The position numbers and the translations under genes were made by a program. A stretch of DNA of 64,000 nucleotides. It comes from Thamnaconus septentrionalis. Lineage: Eukaryota > Chordata > Actinopteri > Tetraodontiformes > Monacanthidae. The stretch spans positions 2,299,966-2,363,965 of the forward strand of contig CM020514.1 in assembly GCA_009823395.1 (NCBI GenBank), written 5' to 3'. Of the stretch, positions 52,126 to 62,938 are shown piece after piece. Each line of letters opens with the position of its first letter. Position 1 is the stretch's first letter. Under the pieces are notes generated by a model, which saw only the letters and a list, made by a program, of their open reading frames with translations, was not told the origin of the DNA and did not search any database.

Positions 52126-53050
52126 AAATGAAGCATTTCTACCGGGTGGACAGGAGATCAAAATGCCATAAAATGGATTTGAGCGACCGACTTTGGATAC
52201 CAATACATCGAAAGAAGAAACAGTTCCACAGCTCACCGGGCGAGTAGGGAAGCAGGTCCTGTGCATGATAGCCAGACCTCCATCTCGGCCTGTTGTACAG
52301 GAGTAGGAACAGTACGGGGGGCAGATTTCATTGAGAGACTTAAACTCCTCATTTTTTTTGCCAGGTCTCCACTAGAAGCAGAAAATTCAGTTGTTTCGAC
52401 GTGAAAAAAATCATTTAGAACAAGGGATTTATTCCCGATGGAACAGATGTTGAATAATCTGAAGCTGATGTTATCCAAGCCATCCCTCCTGAAAGTGGAA
52501 GCCAGAGGGAGAGAGCGAAGACACATCAGCAGTGACGGGGCTCGTGGAGTCTCCCAGCACATCCACCCAGGCACTGGCTGGTGCTAGGCGTCGACTTGGG
52601 GCAAACGCTAGCAGGTGAGACAAGCAATTAGGAAGGATCGGATGGAGACAGGACAGCCTGACCGAGCGGTCAACTGATCTGGGTAAGTTGTCAAGCGCAG
52701 ACCAGTGCCTGTCACGGGTTAGCGCTCTCCGTCTCACCGGACGTCAGCTCGTTTTCTCCGACCTCTCGAGCGCTTCTTTCAGGTCTGAGGACAGTTGGAC
52801 CTGACATGAAGCCCAGATAGCTCAGGGCAGGTGTTGACACAGGACGCCAAGGGCGCTCCGATCACAGTGATATAGTCCAGGAGTTGACGCTAAGACGCCA
52901 ATATCCAGCAAGGTTTGACAAGTGTAAACTCTGGTCGATGAAGCAAATGTAAAACAGTACGAAATAAACAAGACCAAGATAAACAGAAGAGGCATCGAGC
53001 AAAGACGGCAGGTGACCGACATAGGCGCGGCCATCTTGCTTGAAGGTGTA
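52126..53050 (-). pseudogene. L2-like LINE 5' portion, minus strand
   Basis: Read on the minus strand from about 53050: a GC-richer 5' region starting near a GCAAGATGGCCGCGCC segment, then FRRDGLDNISFRLFNICSIG and NKSLVLNDFF (about 52505-52410), LLVETWQ-like sequence, and in a later frame HRTCFPTRPVSCGTVSSFDV and LVSKVGRSNPFYGILISCPPG (about 52266-52150). These are the N-terminal half of the LINE endonuclease. The element stops at the 3' tail of the plus-strand LINE at 52125. The two differ in endonuclease sequence, so they are distinct insertions rather than one inverted copy. Confidence 0.75.
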
Positions 53051-53757
53051 ACTTTTTCCATCACTCCATCTCAGATATAACTGTTGACACACATATTAAT
53101 AATCATCGTATGCTGTCACGACCAAGACCACACACATTTACCATATACCAACTGCCTTCCTGCTCCTCACCATTACAGATTTTGCTGCTTCCTGGTCCAC
53201 AACAGAATTCTCATCTCATAATTTTTTTTTTTTACCAATGCATCAACTCATTAAAGCACACTTTCTTTAACGTTCTTTATTTAATCTCATCTTGTTTTTT
53301 ATTACATCATTTTACGTGTAGCATTCCATGTATACTGACACCACAACACTGCAGATTGAACTTTGTGATCTTATCATCACATCTCACAGTTGTAACAGTC
53401 ACCGTGGCTCATTTATGGAACTGTTGAAAGAGGCTTAAATGATTGAGCCAACGACAAAATCCTCCTCAAATTCTCATTTTCTCATTGTCATCTACCCAGC
53501 TCTCAACAGAGTTTGTAAAACTGCAGTGTAATGAATGTCATCACTGGTTTTATAGCATCACGGCAGTTACACAACAGCTATAATCACACCGCGTGTCACA
53601 ATGATCAGGCACCAGCGAGAGCAAAGCACCACCAGTTTTACAAAAAGAAGAAGAAGAAGTAGAAGAAGAAGAAGAACAAGGGGGTGAACAGGGAGGACTG
53701 TGTCCTGCAGATGAGATTACCATGGATTCTGCACAGTAAAAGTCTTGCCAGGACTAC
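53051..53757. other. Unannotated DNA
   Basis: No gene is recognised. A T run is at 53221-53233 and a GAA-rich tract at 53643-53675. Confidence 0.45.
53643..53675 (+). repeat. (GAA)n microsatellite
   Basis: AGAAGAAGAAGAAGTAGAAG and further GAA units. Confidence 0.92.
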
Positions 53758-53880
53758 ATTTATTCATTCATTCATTCATTTTCCATACCCGCTTCTTCCT
53801 GAGCTCAGGGTCACGGGTGTCTGCTGGAGCCTATCCCAGCTGTCATAGGGCAAAGGCAGGGTGACACCCTGGACAAGTGG
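53758..53880 (-). mobile_element. 5'-truncated SINE copy F
   Basis: The minus-strand SINE 3' end: (ATTC)n at 53760-53780 as read on plus, CTTCCTGAGCTCAGGGTCAC, GGAGCCTATCCCAGCTGTC and GGGTGACACCCTGGACAAGT. The head is missing. Short GGACT on both sides is the only hint of a target duplication. Confidence 0.85.
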
Positions 53881-54689
53881 ACTTTTTTTTATCTTTACTC
53901 CTGACAGGGTGGCTGAGCTGTCGGTCTGGGAGGGACTGTGCACCTCCAGACCTTATAGCTTCGCCCCTGGTACCGAGATCTTTCCTATCAAGCTAGCAAG
54001 CTCAGTGAAGCATGCTAATGATGGTGCGGACCATGAAATAGTCTGAAGGCTTCAGGACCGGTATTCTCGAACCAATGGGTGATGTCAAGATGACTCCGTC
54101 CATCTTAATTTACAGTCAGGGGTCTGAAAAATGTTCCATGTAATGAACGTAATATACTGTCAGGATCACAACAACTCATTAAGTTCCTCAGCGCTTAATG
54201 TCTCTCTCTATTGGTTCTTTGTCTGCTCCTCAGTCCAGCAAAAATGGTTCAATTTAAGCACAAGGCGGGTTCACATGTCGGTCAAGTCATGATGCAGGGT
54301 ATTGATGTTTGCCCTACATCTTGATTAATGCAAGACTGGCATCAAACTTGAAAAAAAAAAATTAAAAAATGCAGCGATGATGTCTGCAGTCACAGCAGGT
54401 TAGGCATCACTACCCACAGCACAGGAGGGGAATGACAGGGAAAGCAGTGAGAAATGCCCTCACTTCTCACACACAACGTCAGCACTCAATCAAATGAAGG
54501 GATTAGAATTATAAATGTTTGTGGCGTGGCAGTCCAGAGGGGATAGGCCATTTGAAGTGCACCACTTCTGCTGCTTTCATTTTAATCTAGCTGTTGTTCA
54601 CGTATATTTGTACACACTATCAACTGAGGTTCACATTACAGCCTAGGATTGAATTATTTTTAGTGTATAAATTTTGGCTTAATTAATGA

Positions 54690-54695
<6 letters not shown>
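53881..54695. other. Unannotated DNA with MITE end fragment
   Basis: CCAATGGGTGATGTCAAGATG followed by TCCATCTTAATTTACAGTC (54072-54117) matches the style of the terminus of a common fish MITE (CCAATGGGTGACGTCA). The partner end was not found. The rest has no gene or recognised repeat. Confidence 0.45.
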
Positions 54696-54972
<277 letters not shown>

Positions 54973-57019
54973 AGCTCCTTTTTTGTCTTGTCACCATTGT
55001 CACAATTGGGAGGTACACAATTTTTTGAAATATAGCCATGTCTTTTTGTTCAGGGTCAGACTTTGCTGCCAATTATAATGCTGATGCCTCTGGTGACAAG
55101 ACCATGTTGGCGCAGTGTGATGCATTCCGCTGAATTAGTGATTTGTAGGATGTGTGTTAGTTCCTTCCAGACAGGACGATTCTCCTGACAAATCATCTCG
55201 TACTCGTCATTCATCTTCCACCACCTGTAGTGCCCAACTGTCAGGCCTCCATCTTGTTCTGCAGACTTGCTATAAGCACCAGATTTTTTAAAGGCGCCAT
55301 GAGTCTGCTTGTCAGTCAGCATGAGCTGCGAATGCATGGAGGGTGATGGTGCTGGGTTAAATAACATTTTTATCCATTTACTTACTTAATCACTTACTCC
55401 ACCTTACATCCGACAATAATGAAAATCCCGTATTGCCCCTATTGTGCCCTGTCAGTTTTCCAAGGTCTTGTAAATAAGCAGTTAGTCAACACGTACATCA
55501 AAATCTGATGAAGCGTCCTAATATTATTGCACGTTGCGCTGTGCTGCCCATACATTCTGGCTGTGCGTGTATGTGTGGGCATTATAATCCCTGTGTGTGC
55601 TTGAAGTGTGTCACCGAGAGCCACAGGACCAATAATGAAAAGAGAAACTCCTGCTCCCCTTTCTTTAGCAGCTTGGCCGGCTGCCCGGAAGATCTGGGTA
55701 TTTACCCTCAAACAGACCAAGGAGCTTTTGTTGTTTGCAAAGCAACTAATTGCCGCGGCCATGATCCATCCTCTCAAATATGTAAACTAATTACCCAGGG
55801 TGTGCGCTTTTTATTCCTGCACGCAGCCGTTGCTGGACTCTGTGTCTTTCCTGCCCTATTTCCTGTGTCAAAATGGCCTTTGAATGTGACAACAGTAGGC
55901 CCAGTCATGTGACTCCAGCCATCCCCTCTCAAGACAGAAAAGGATGAAGTATAAATAACCAGTATTAAAATCAAGGTACTGTACAAAAAAAATTTGCAAT
56001 GATACCCAGCTCTAGTCCACCCACAAACAATCGGCTTCGAGCTACTTTCCACATGGCCTGTGTAAAAAAAGAGCTTATAGTGAAAGAGGGAGAGCAACAA
56101 AGAAAGCAAGTCTGGCCAGGATTAGTGTTTTTTTTTTCTACTTTCGCTTTGATTCCCAGTCAGAATGATGATGTGTGAATCATTTCCGAGGGCTAATGGG
56201 TTGCAGGTGAATGGAATTGGCAGCCAAAATGGAAAAATGGAAAAATACTCGGCCTTACAATTCTGTGTATGACAAAAATCAGATTGTCGACCCGGGTTTG
56301 GATGCTGTGTTGTCTGACCTGTTATGATGCGGGTCAGTGTTCCTTCCCCCACTGCGCTCCAAAGTCACCGGACTTTTTGGCGGCGACACACACAGTGTTA
56401 AAAATGACATGCTTCCTTTAGGGCTTCACAGTCGTTCCAAAACTATGCTTTTTTGTTACATGATGTGCTCACAGCACATCTTGTTCTGCGAGCCACACGT
56501 CCCGGCCCGCTATGTAAATCTGTGTCTGTAACAAGTAGTGACTTTAAGGCTTTAAATGTGTCAGACGCTTGTAGAAAGCAAGTGAGCAGAACTGTTTATT
56601 GAACAGTTTGCATGATTTTGTTTGTTAACAATCTTTAAAATGTGCTCCATAAGCGGACATCAATTTTCCGGGCTGCTGCCTTTTTGTCAATTTACCAATA
56701 AGCTCAGCAACAAAATGTATGTTTAATGGTTAAATGATGCTTACTAATTTTTTTTTTTTGGGGGGGAAAGATAACTCATGCGAAGATGCCACCTGCCATG
56801 TAAATGATTGTTTCCCTTTGGATAGACGACATGCATTTACCGTTCATAAATGTTGCTGAGTGTAATTTATTCGAACTTCGAAACCTTTTTGGGATTGGAG
56901 GCTTTAAGGTCCAAGCGTCACTGAGTTTGTTTAGAAGGTCACTTTTGTGTGACCATCTAAGAAAAAGCAAAAACATGCAGAGAGCCGCTTGCATAACTGT
57001 GTTTATTTATGAAACGTTC
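54973..57019. other. Unannotated DNA, partly non-repetitive
   Basis: The minus-strand 103-codon frame at 55056-55367 (contains GGLTVGHYRWWKMNDEYEM) is not recognised. The stretch 55600-55800 (CAACTAATTGCCGCGGCC, AACTAATTACCC) looks like non-coding DNA with homeodomain-type motifs. The stretch 56130-56540 is non-repetitive. No host exon can be supported. Confidence 0.4.
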
Positions 57020-57153
57020 ACAGCAAAAATTGGAGTGTTGAGATTTCGGGTTTAAACATGCCAGTGTTGATTTGCACTCTCAAAGTGTCATTTTAACACA
57101 TTCTGATTCAAATAGTGTTCAGTGTTGGAGTTATTTAACAGAGTTAGCCAAGC

Positions 57154-57225
57154 CCAAGCAAATGAACACTGTAGAAATGTAAAGAGAAGATCTTCTCTGC
57201 ATCTCTACAGTGTTAATTTGCTTGG
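57154..57225. other. 72-bp near-palindrome
   Basis: The arm CCAAGCAAATGAACACTGTA, continuing GAAATGTAAAGAGAAG, is mirrored by CTTCTCTGCATCTCTACAGT, continuing GTTAATTTGCTTGG, with few mismatches and a 2-nt offset. Confidence 0.85.
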
Positions 57226-57310
57226 TAGGCCCCTGGACTTCAGCCCAGGTGAACCCGTGTGTGTGGTAGGCCCCTGGACTTCAGCCCTTGTAAACCCTGT
57301 GCATCAATCA
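57222..57310 (+). repeat. Two tandem units of about 41-45 bp
   Basis: GGTAGGCCCCTGGACTTCAG begins at 57224 and again at 57266, each followed by CCC, a variable few bases and (T/G)AAACCC(T/G)GTG. Confidence 0.85.
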
Positions 57311-57639
57311 ATTAACAGTCTGCTGCAATTAATAGTCTTCCATGTGCTGCGGCTGGTTTCATGGATCAGTGTTGGAAACAATCATATGAAATGAAACACA
57401 GTATATAAAATGAGATGTGACAATATGCTACTTTGCTAAGCTTTCATGTCGCAGCCACTGAAGTTCTACTAATGAGTACTAGATCATGTTCTCATTAATT
57501 CTCGTTCTCATAAAGTGTGTGTTGGTGCTTTTCTTCAGGAGGCCCACATTTCCAAAGGTCCATTATTGTTGAGAAGCAGCTGCCATGTTCTGTGTTTTTC
57601 CCATTTTACTTTAATCTTTTTTTATCTGTTTATTCCGTT

Positions 57640-58080
57640 GTCAGCCTCTTTAATTTTACTTCCTGTGTTCATTTTTTCATGTCTGTCACATCTGTCTTGT
57701 TTTCAGCCCTGCCCTTGATTGTTATTACCTCTGCCCCCCCCCAGTGTATAAATAGTCCTTGTCTCCCTTTGTCTTTGTGGGATCATTGTCTTCTGTCCAG
57801 GTTTGTGGCATGCTGTCCCTGTGGGCGCCTTTGTGTTCAGATGCTTTCAGGTCTGTTGTTCTTGGTTTTTCTTTGTTCCTAGTTCTTTTGTACTCGCCTT
57901 GTCTGTTTTTCTGTTAGGTCTCCCAGTTTGTTTTTTGTTAATAGTTACATTAACGGACTCCCTTAGTTTGATTTTTGTTTATAGTCGAAAACAAACCTTT
58001 TTTTTTTTCATGCAAAACCTGAGTGGTCCATCCGCATGTGGGTCCCTCCACCATGGTCCCGTCTTGACAGAAGCTTGATG
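57640..58080 (+). mobile_element. Possible LTR-like relic
   Basis: A CAGTGTATAAATAGTCCTTG TATA-containing segment (57742-57761) lies in pyrimidine-rich sequence. A GCATGTGGGTCC... GTCTTGACAGAAG end near 58035-58070 resembles the promoter-containing LTRs of fish retrotransposons. Termini and target duplications were not found, so this is tentative. Confidence 0.3.
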
Positions 58081-58230
58081 AGGATGCTTGCCAGGAAGCC
58101 ATCTCTTTGCTCAACCGTACGACAGACATGGGAGAAAATCATTAAAACTGTTTTTGAAAATATTGTTTTTCTTGGAATTATTTGGACATGTTAATTATTG
58201 TATCAAAGTTACATTAAATTATTACATAAA

Positions 58231-58611
58231 TACACAACCAGTCAAAAGTTTGGACACACTCTCTGAATTGAATGTCTTTTCCTTCATTCTCGTGACTATT
58301 GACATTGCAGCTTCTCACTGAAGGCATCAAAACTACGTATGAACGCACATGGAATTATGTGGGGAAACAATTGTAAAATAACTCAAAACACATTTTATAT
58401 TTAAATTCTTCAAAATTTAAATATAAAATTTAAATATTAAATATTAAAATGCATATTTAAAGTTATTTAACATGTTTTCTCTGCTGCTTTAGTACATATG
58501 TCTTGCTCATATGTTTGATGTCTTCAGTATCTACATGCAGTGTGGAAAGTTGTAAAGATTAGAAAAAAAATAGCATGAGGAGGTGTGTCCAAACTGTTGA
58601 CTGGTAGTGTA
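58231..58611. mobile_element. Tc1-like MITE with TA target duplication
   Basis: The ends CACAACCAGTCAAAAGTTTG and (reverse complement) CACTACCAGTCAACAGTTTG, followed by GACACAC, are terminal inverted repeats. TA lies on both sides (58231-58232 and 58610-58611). The central 58390-58465 is a run of AAATTTAAATAT palindromes. The 377-bp element has no coding capacity. Confidence 0.92.
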
Positions 58612-58878
58612 TTGGGGATTAGAACTCTCACATAGGGTTAATAATAAACTTCTTAGCGTTAATTTAACCCATTTTGGTGAGTTAAAAAGAACTCTGGCTG
58701 AATGTTATTATGACTAAGTCGGTGCTAATGTAACCCCGTTTGGTGAGTTTAAGAAGTCGCAGTGTTAAATAAATGACTATTTTGAAAATGTTAATTTAAT
58801 TATTTTGAATGTGGAGCCATACAAACCCTGAAAAAGTGTTAATTAGTTATTTGAATCAACACTCCAGTTTTTTGCTGT

Positions 58879-59860
58879 ATTGCCTTTATAAGTGACAGGT
58901 TAAGGAGCAGAATAACAAGGTGAAAAAAGTATTACAAATGTGTATCTCTCTCTATTATGTCTGCAAAAAACACAAGTTTTCCTGGCAAAAAGCCAAATTC
59001 GGTACCTAATTTCAAAATGACAAAATAAACTACACAGACCTTTGCGATATGACCAGTCGAGATTATTAGGCCAACTCATTAGCAGCCTTTCTGTGTCTCA
59101 CTGCTAAATACGGTTAATTTTCAGTGGGAGCAACAGGAATAGATCAGATTTAGAATGCATCACATTTTGCTTTTTTTTCCCGCTTATCCCGTTACCAGCT
59201 GTACCATCTAATGAGGAGCATCCATGTTTAATGAGGATCCTCGCGGCATGGTGCCTTTTCCTCTTTATTCGTTGTGTAGTCTCGCTTCTTCAGTTCAACT
59301 TTGAACATAATCTTTTTTTTCTCAAATGAGCAGCAGAGCCAAGAAGTGAACCGGAGCTTAACCTTCCTCCTCCAGGTGAGGAAAGATCAAAAGAAAGAGA
59401 GAACAAACTCTCAGTAGGAGTGGTGACAAAAACCCGATCCGGGGCGCTCGAATATTCTGCTCCATGTGTCACGGCATCAAGCCCGGTCGATGCCTCTCAA
59501 GCGACTTCCTGTCAGTGATCAGCGGTGTTGCGTCAGTTGTGTGGTAGCCGGGCCCACTGTTTTAAAAAGCACACTTTCACATCTGCGAAAGTGGCCTAAT
59601 AGACACATAACGAGGGTTCTGAGTCGTTCCGTTGCTTCAGAGGTGGCAGCAGAAGCAGTTAACTGCAGTGAATTAATGCCTCTATCATTGGAGGAAGATG
59701 GGAAGGTGAAAGGCAAAGAACAGACCGTGCCGTTCTGAGGAAGGCTCCGGCAGCTGGAGCCGTGGGTGAACCTTCCCTGAAGGAAAAGCAACAGAACTTA
59801 TGGATGGCAGGATGGCAGGATGGATATTTAGAGAGCAAGATTGAAATCTAAATTACAGTG
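58879..59860. other. Unannotated DNA
   Basis: No gene is recognised. The two overlapping 90-codon frames at 59466-59791 lie on opposite strands and neither has a known domain. Confidence 0.45.
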
Positions 59861-60263
59861 TGTTCAGTTCTGGGCGACACGGTGGCGCAGTGGTTAGCGC
59901 TGCCGCCTCACAGCAAGAAGGTCGTGGGTTCGATTCCGGGGCCCGGGCCTGGGACCTTTCTGTGTGGAGTTTGCATGTTCTCCCTGTGTCTGCGTGGGTT
60001 CTCTCCGGGTTCTCCGGCTTCCTCCCACACTCCAAAAACATGCATGTGAGGTCAATGGAACACTCTAAAATTGTCCGTAGGTGTGCATTTGAGTGTGAAT
60101 GGTTGTTTGTTTCTATGTGGCCCTGCGATGAACTGGCGACTTGTCCAGGGTGTCACCCTGCCTTCGCCCTAAGACAGCTGGGATAGGCTCCAGCAGACCC
60201 CCGTGACCCCGAATAGGAATAAGCAGGTAAAGAAGATGAATGAATGAATGAATGTTCAGTTCT
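59861..60263 (+). mobile_element. tRNA-derived SINE copy C, full length with 11-bp TSD
   Basis: The body is 59872-60252: a GGGCGACACGG head, box A TGGCGCAGTGG (59883-59893), box B GGTTCGATTCC (59927-59937), the same body as copy B, and a (GAAT)n tail. TGTTCAGTTCT flanks it at 59861-59871 and 60253-60263. It is about 97% identical to copy B by eye. The 108-codon frame is incidental. Confidence 0.95.
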
Positions 60264-60654
60264 TTTCTAAATGTACATGCAATTATACTGAAGAAGTGAT
60301 GAACAAAATAATTCTGGGAGTTTAATTCCCAACAGTCAGAAAAACTCAAGTTCAGTATAATGCTGTATTTTCCTTAACCTTGCGTCTCTCTCAGGGGTTG
60401 TTAAACACTAACCTTATAAACCTTATAACCTTATAAACAGTGTTTTGGTGATAATTGTTTGTTTGCTAATCCGTTGTATTTGGATTTATATTCATACAAT
60501 CGCCTCGCGAGGGGGAAAAAATGCAGTCCTGAAACAACCGCAAAACCACAGGTCGCCACAAAAGCATTTTAAGATCCTTTTCTTTAAACAACTTGGATTA
60601 GTACTGCCTTTAGTTGGTTGTTTGTCTCATTGTGTGGGCATGTGATAGGCCCAC

Positions 60655-60745
60655 ATTCGACAGAAGACTGCTGTGATGGACTCCAAATTCCCCTGTGACC
60701 CTCGGTGCAAGAGAAGCGAGTATGGAAAATGGATAAACGAACACT
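60655..60745 (+). repeat. Degraded SINE 3' fragment
   Basis: CTGTGATGGACTCCAAATTC, CCCCTGTGACCCTCGGTGCA and GTATGGAAAATGGATAAA resemble the 3' part of a tRNA-derived SINE on the plus strand. The head is missing. Confidence 0.5.
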
Positions 60746-61609
60746 TTAGTTGGAGAATTTGCTCCAAACATTTTCTCCTGCCGAAGTCCACTGCACATTT
60801 GACACCTGAAGAAAACCAACTAACAAACAAGACCTTATAACCGACCCGTTCCCGAGTGAATAGGATGTGTTCGGACTTGTTCGAGGTCATTCTGCATCCG
60901 CCTTGCCTCAATTCTGTAATCGGAGATTGTTACAGAGGAAAGGTTCACTTGGATGAACCACAAAGTTGGGCTAGCACACAAAGTGGCCATGTTGTGTCAT
61001 TAAATTGATATAAAACTTGCCCAAAATGATTGATGCTGAACAATACTAATAAGAAGAGCACTACAGGTGCTAGAAGACGGAGTAAAAAATATAGAGTAAA
61101 AATATACTGTATTTTAGGTTGTGTTTTATGTTACTATATTAAAGTTGACTGACCTAAAATAACAGAAATTGAAATTATTGTATTTTTTTAACCATCATTT
61201 TCATATCTGTTTGCTATACTAACTGTAGTTAATGTGCAAAAAATGCAAAACTGAACACAACATGTTGGTATAACTGACCAGTGGCAGTTTTATAGTATAA
61301 TATTAAAACTCACCGGCAACTTTATTAGGAATAAGGTGTGACTGCTTTTAACACAAGTCGTTGATCAGTCATTCACATTGCAGCAACTTGGTGCATTCAC
61401 CCATGGGTGATTCTATTGCTTCACCAGTCATGGGGGTCCCTAGAGAGGATTCTGTTGTTATTATGCTATGTATGGTAGAGAAGGTCCAAACCAATTTTTA
61501 GTTATAGGGCCCTAAATTTGCTAGCCGCGCCTTGGCTTCATTAAAGTAAATTTTTTTTTTTTTGCATCTTCCATTTTTCAGTGACTTGCTGCCGTCCATT
61601 TGCTCACAT
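60746..61609. other. Unannotated DNA with repeat fragment
   Basis: CTCACCGGCAACTTTATTAG at 61310-61329, followed by GCAGCAACTTGGTGCATTC, resembles the CACCGGCCACTTTATTAGGT-type repeat common in fish. Ends not delimited. No gene is recognised. Confidence 0.4.
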
Positions 61610-62060
61610 TTCAACCCTTAAATGCAAGCGCGCTTGGCGATCATGAGTCAGATGTGTCGTGGGCGTGATGGACATTCATTAAAATGTTTATGGACCAGCA
61701 GAGTTTTGCCGAGGACGTGGCCCCCTCAGCTCAGGGATTAAAGATTACCTGAAGTCAAGTCAGGTCGAGCTGCCCTGCCTGGCCTCTCCCAGGGTGATTA
61801 ATGCGAGGCCAGCGCCTCTCTGTTAACCTCCTGACACCTCCGACAACCAGCTCCCGCTCAGCTGCCGCCTCGCGTGCGCGTGTCCCGACATCAGACGTCG
61901 GGGCTCGGAGAACCTGGAAGATTCTGTGCAGTGCGTAATTAATGTGTTTGACAGCACATTAAATCCAGAGCGCTTAACGAGCGCTAATAGCTCATTGAAG
62001 TAGATGGTCACATTTTTCCTCTGCATGGAACATCACCTGCCCCGGCCCTGGATGGCTGCT
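61610..62060. promoter_or_regulatory. Candidate conserved regulatory element
   Basis: This non-repetitive stretch contains AGTGCGTAATTAATGTGTTT (61930-61949), a TGACAG Meis/TGIF-type motif directly after it, GAGCGCTTAACGAGCGCTAA (61968-61987, an inverted GAGCGCT-type pair) and several ATTAA/TTAAT words. No repeat termini are visible. Function is inferred from motif clustering only. Confidence 0.35.
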
Positions 62061-62148
62061 GTTTCATCTGTTGCTACTTACTTCTAGGCGCTTGCAGAAA
62101 TCTGCCACAAGATGAAAAGTTTTCCGATCAAAAGTGATGGACGCACTC

Positions 62149-62938
62149 TTGGGATGTCCTGATCCGATCATGTGGATCGGATCGGCATGCGGATTTAGCA
62201 TATTTTATTATTAACAGACGTGACGTATTGAGATTGAAGGTTTCCGCCCGACCGCACGTCTCCACATTTCTAAACAAAACAACTAAGTCGGCCGTGCGGC
62301 GATTCCACGAGTTGGAAAACGAATGCAGACCCGCAGCGAAATGCTAAGTCTGCAAGCTAAGTCTGCAAGCTAATGGTTTCACGTGGCGGCATCAACGGAG
62401 CTTCCTATAACTCAGCTAATTTAATTCGGCATCTCAGGAAACACAAAGCAGAATATAAGGAGTACGGCGCTGCTACCGAATCAAAAGCTGGATTGAAGCA
62501 GCAGACGCTGCTCACTAGTTTAAGAAAAGACAAGCTAGCTGTGTTAGCCGTGAGCTGCTACACTGATTTAAGTTTGTTTTGCTTTGGTGGTTTACTGTAA
62601 CTGAAGTTACTGATTCAGTGAAGCTTACGTTATCTTTACAAAGTCTACATTGTATTTACTGAGCAAAGATTGAAGTCATCACCAAGCTCCGAACGCACTT
62701 TGAAAATGAATGTACTAACTTTATAAGCACAATAAAAAGCGAAGCATGGATTGACCATTGAAACAAACAATCCAATTGATTTTGCAATGCACCAAGAGAA
62801 AAGTCTGAATCCAACGGATTCAGTTTATTCAAGGTAAGAAAAAAGATTGGATCAGGGAAAAAAATCAGGGTCGGCAATGACTCTTAAAAAAAATCGGAAT
62901 TGGATCGGGACCAAACATATGTGAGCAGGACATCCTTA
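62149..62938 (+). mobile_element. hAT remnant with BED-finger exon
   Basis: The left end GGGATGTCCTGATCCGATCA (62151) and right end (reverse complement AAGGATGTCCTGCTCACATA) form short inverted repeats of GGATGTCCTG type. Subterminal GATCGGAT / ATTGGATCGGG words occur in both arms. A coding scrap of a BED zinc finger lies at 62330-62465 and the transposase core is gone. No matching 8-bp target duplication is evident. Confidence 0.7.
62330..62465 (+). pseudogene. BED-type zinc-finger fragment of hAT transposase
   Basis: The frame around AAATGCTAAGTCTGC gives KC-stop-VCK (the C-x2-C half), and after it VSRGGINGASYNSANLIRHL and RKHKAEYKEY, which is the H-x3-H half of a BED finger. A 13-bp tandem duplication (CTAAGTCTGCAAG at 62344-62356 and 62357-62369) shifts the frame between the halves, and a stop replaces the residue after the first Cys. 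BED fingers bind the transposon ends in hAT proteins. Without the RNase H core this piece is inert. Confidence 0.7.

Larger units (their letters stand above)
57020..58878. mobile_element. Composite MITE with ACAGCAAAAA-type ends and nested insertions
   Basis: The left end ACAGCAAAAATTGGAGTGTT (57020) and right end (reverse complement ACAGCAAAAAACTGGAGTGT, 58878) are terminal inverted repeats. AGTGTTAAATTAACACT-type words repeat in both arms (57070-57130 and 58640-58860), as in a very common fish MITE. The 1.86 kb span is enlarged by other elements: a Tc1-like MITE (58233-58609), a possible LTR-like segment (57640-58080) and a long palindrome (57154-57225). Confidence 0.7.

Noticed and set aside
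50540..53050. Twin-priming inversion of a single LINE
   Set aside because: The inverted part lies downstream of the 3' tail, not upstream, and the endonuclease sequences of the two parts differ.
55056..55367. 103-codon minus-strand ORF
   Set aside because: Composition is protein-like, but I could not place it in any family, and no splice or repeat context supports it.
55508..55912. 134-codon cysteine-containing ORF
   Set aside because: No known motif pattern. Surrounding DNA has non-coding character and a second frame overlaps it. Not supportable as a gene.
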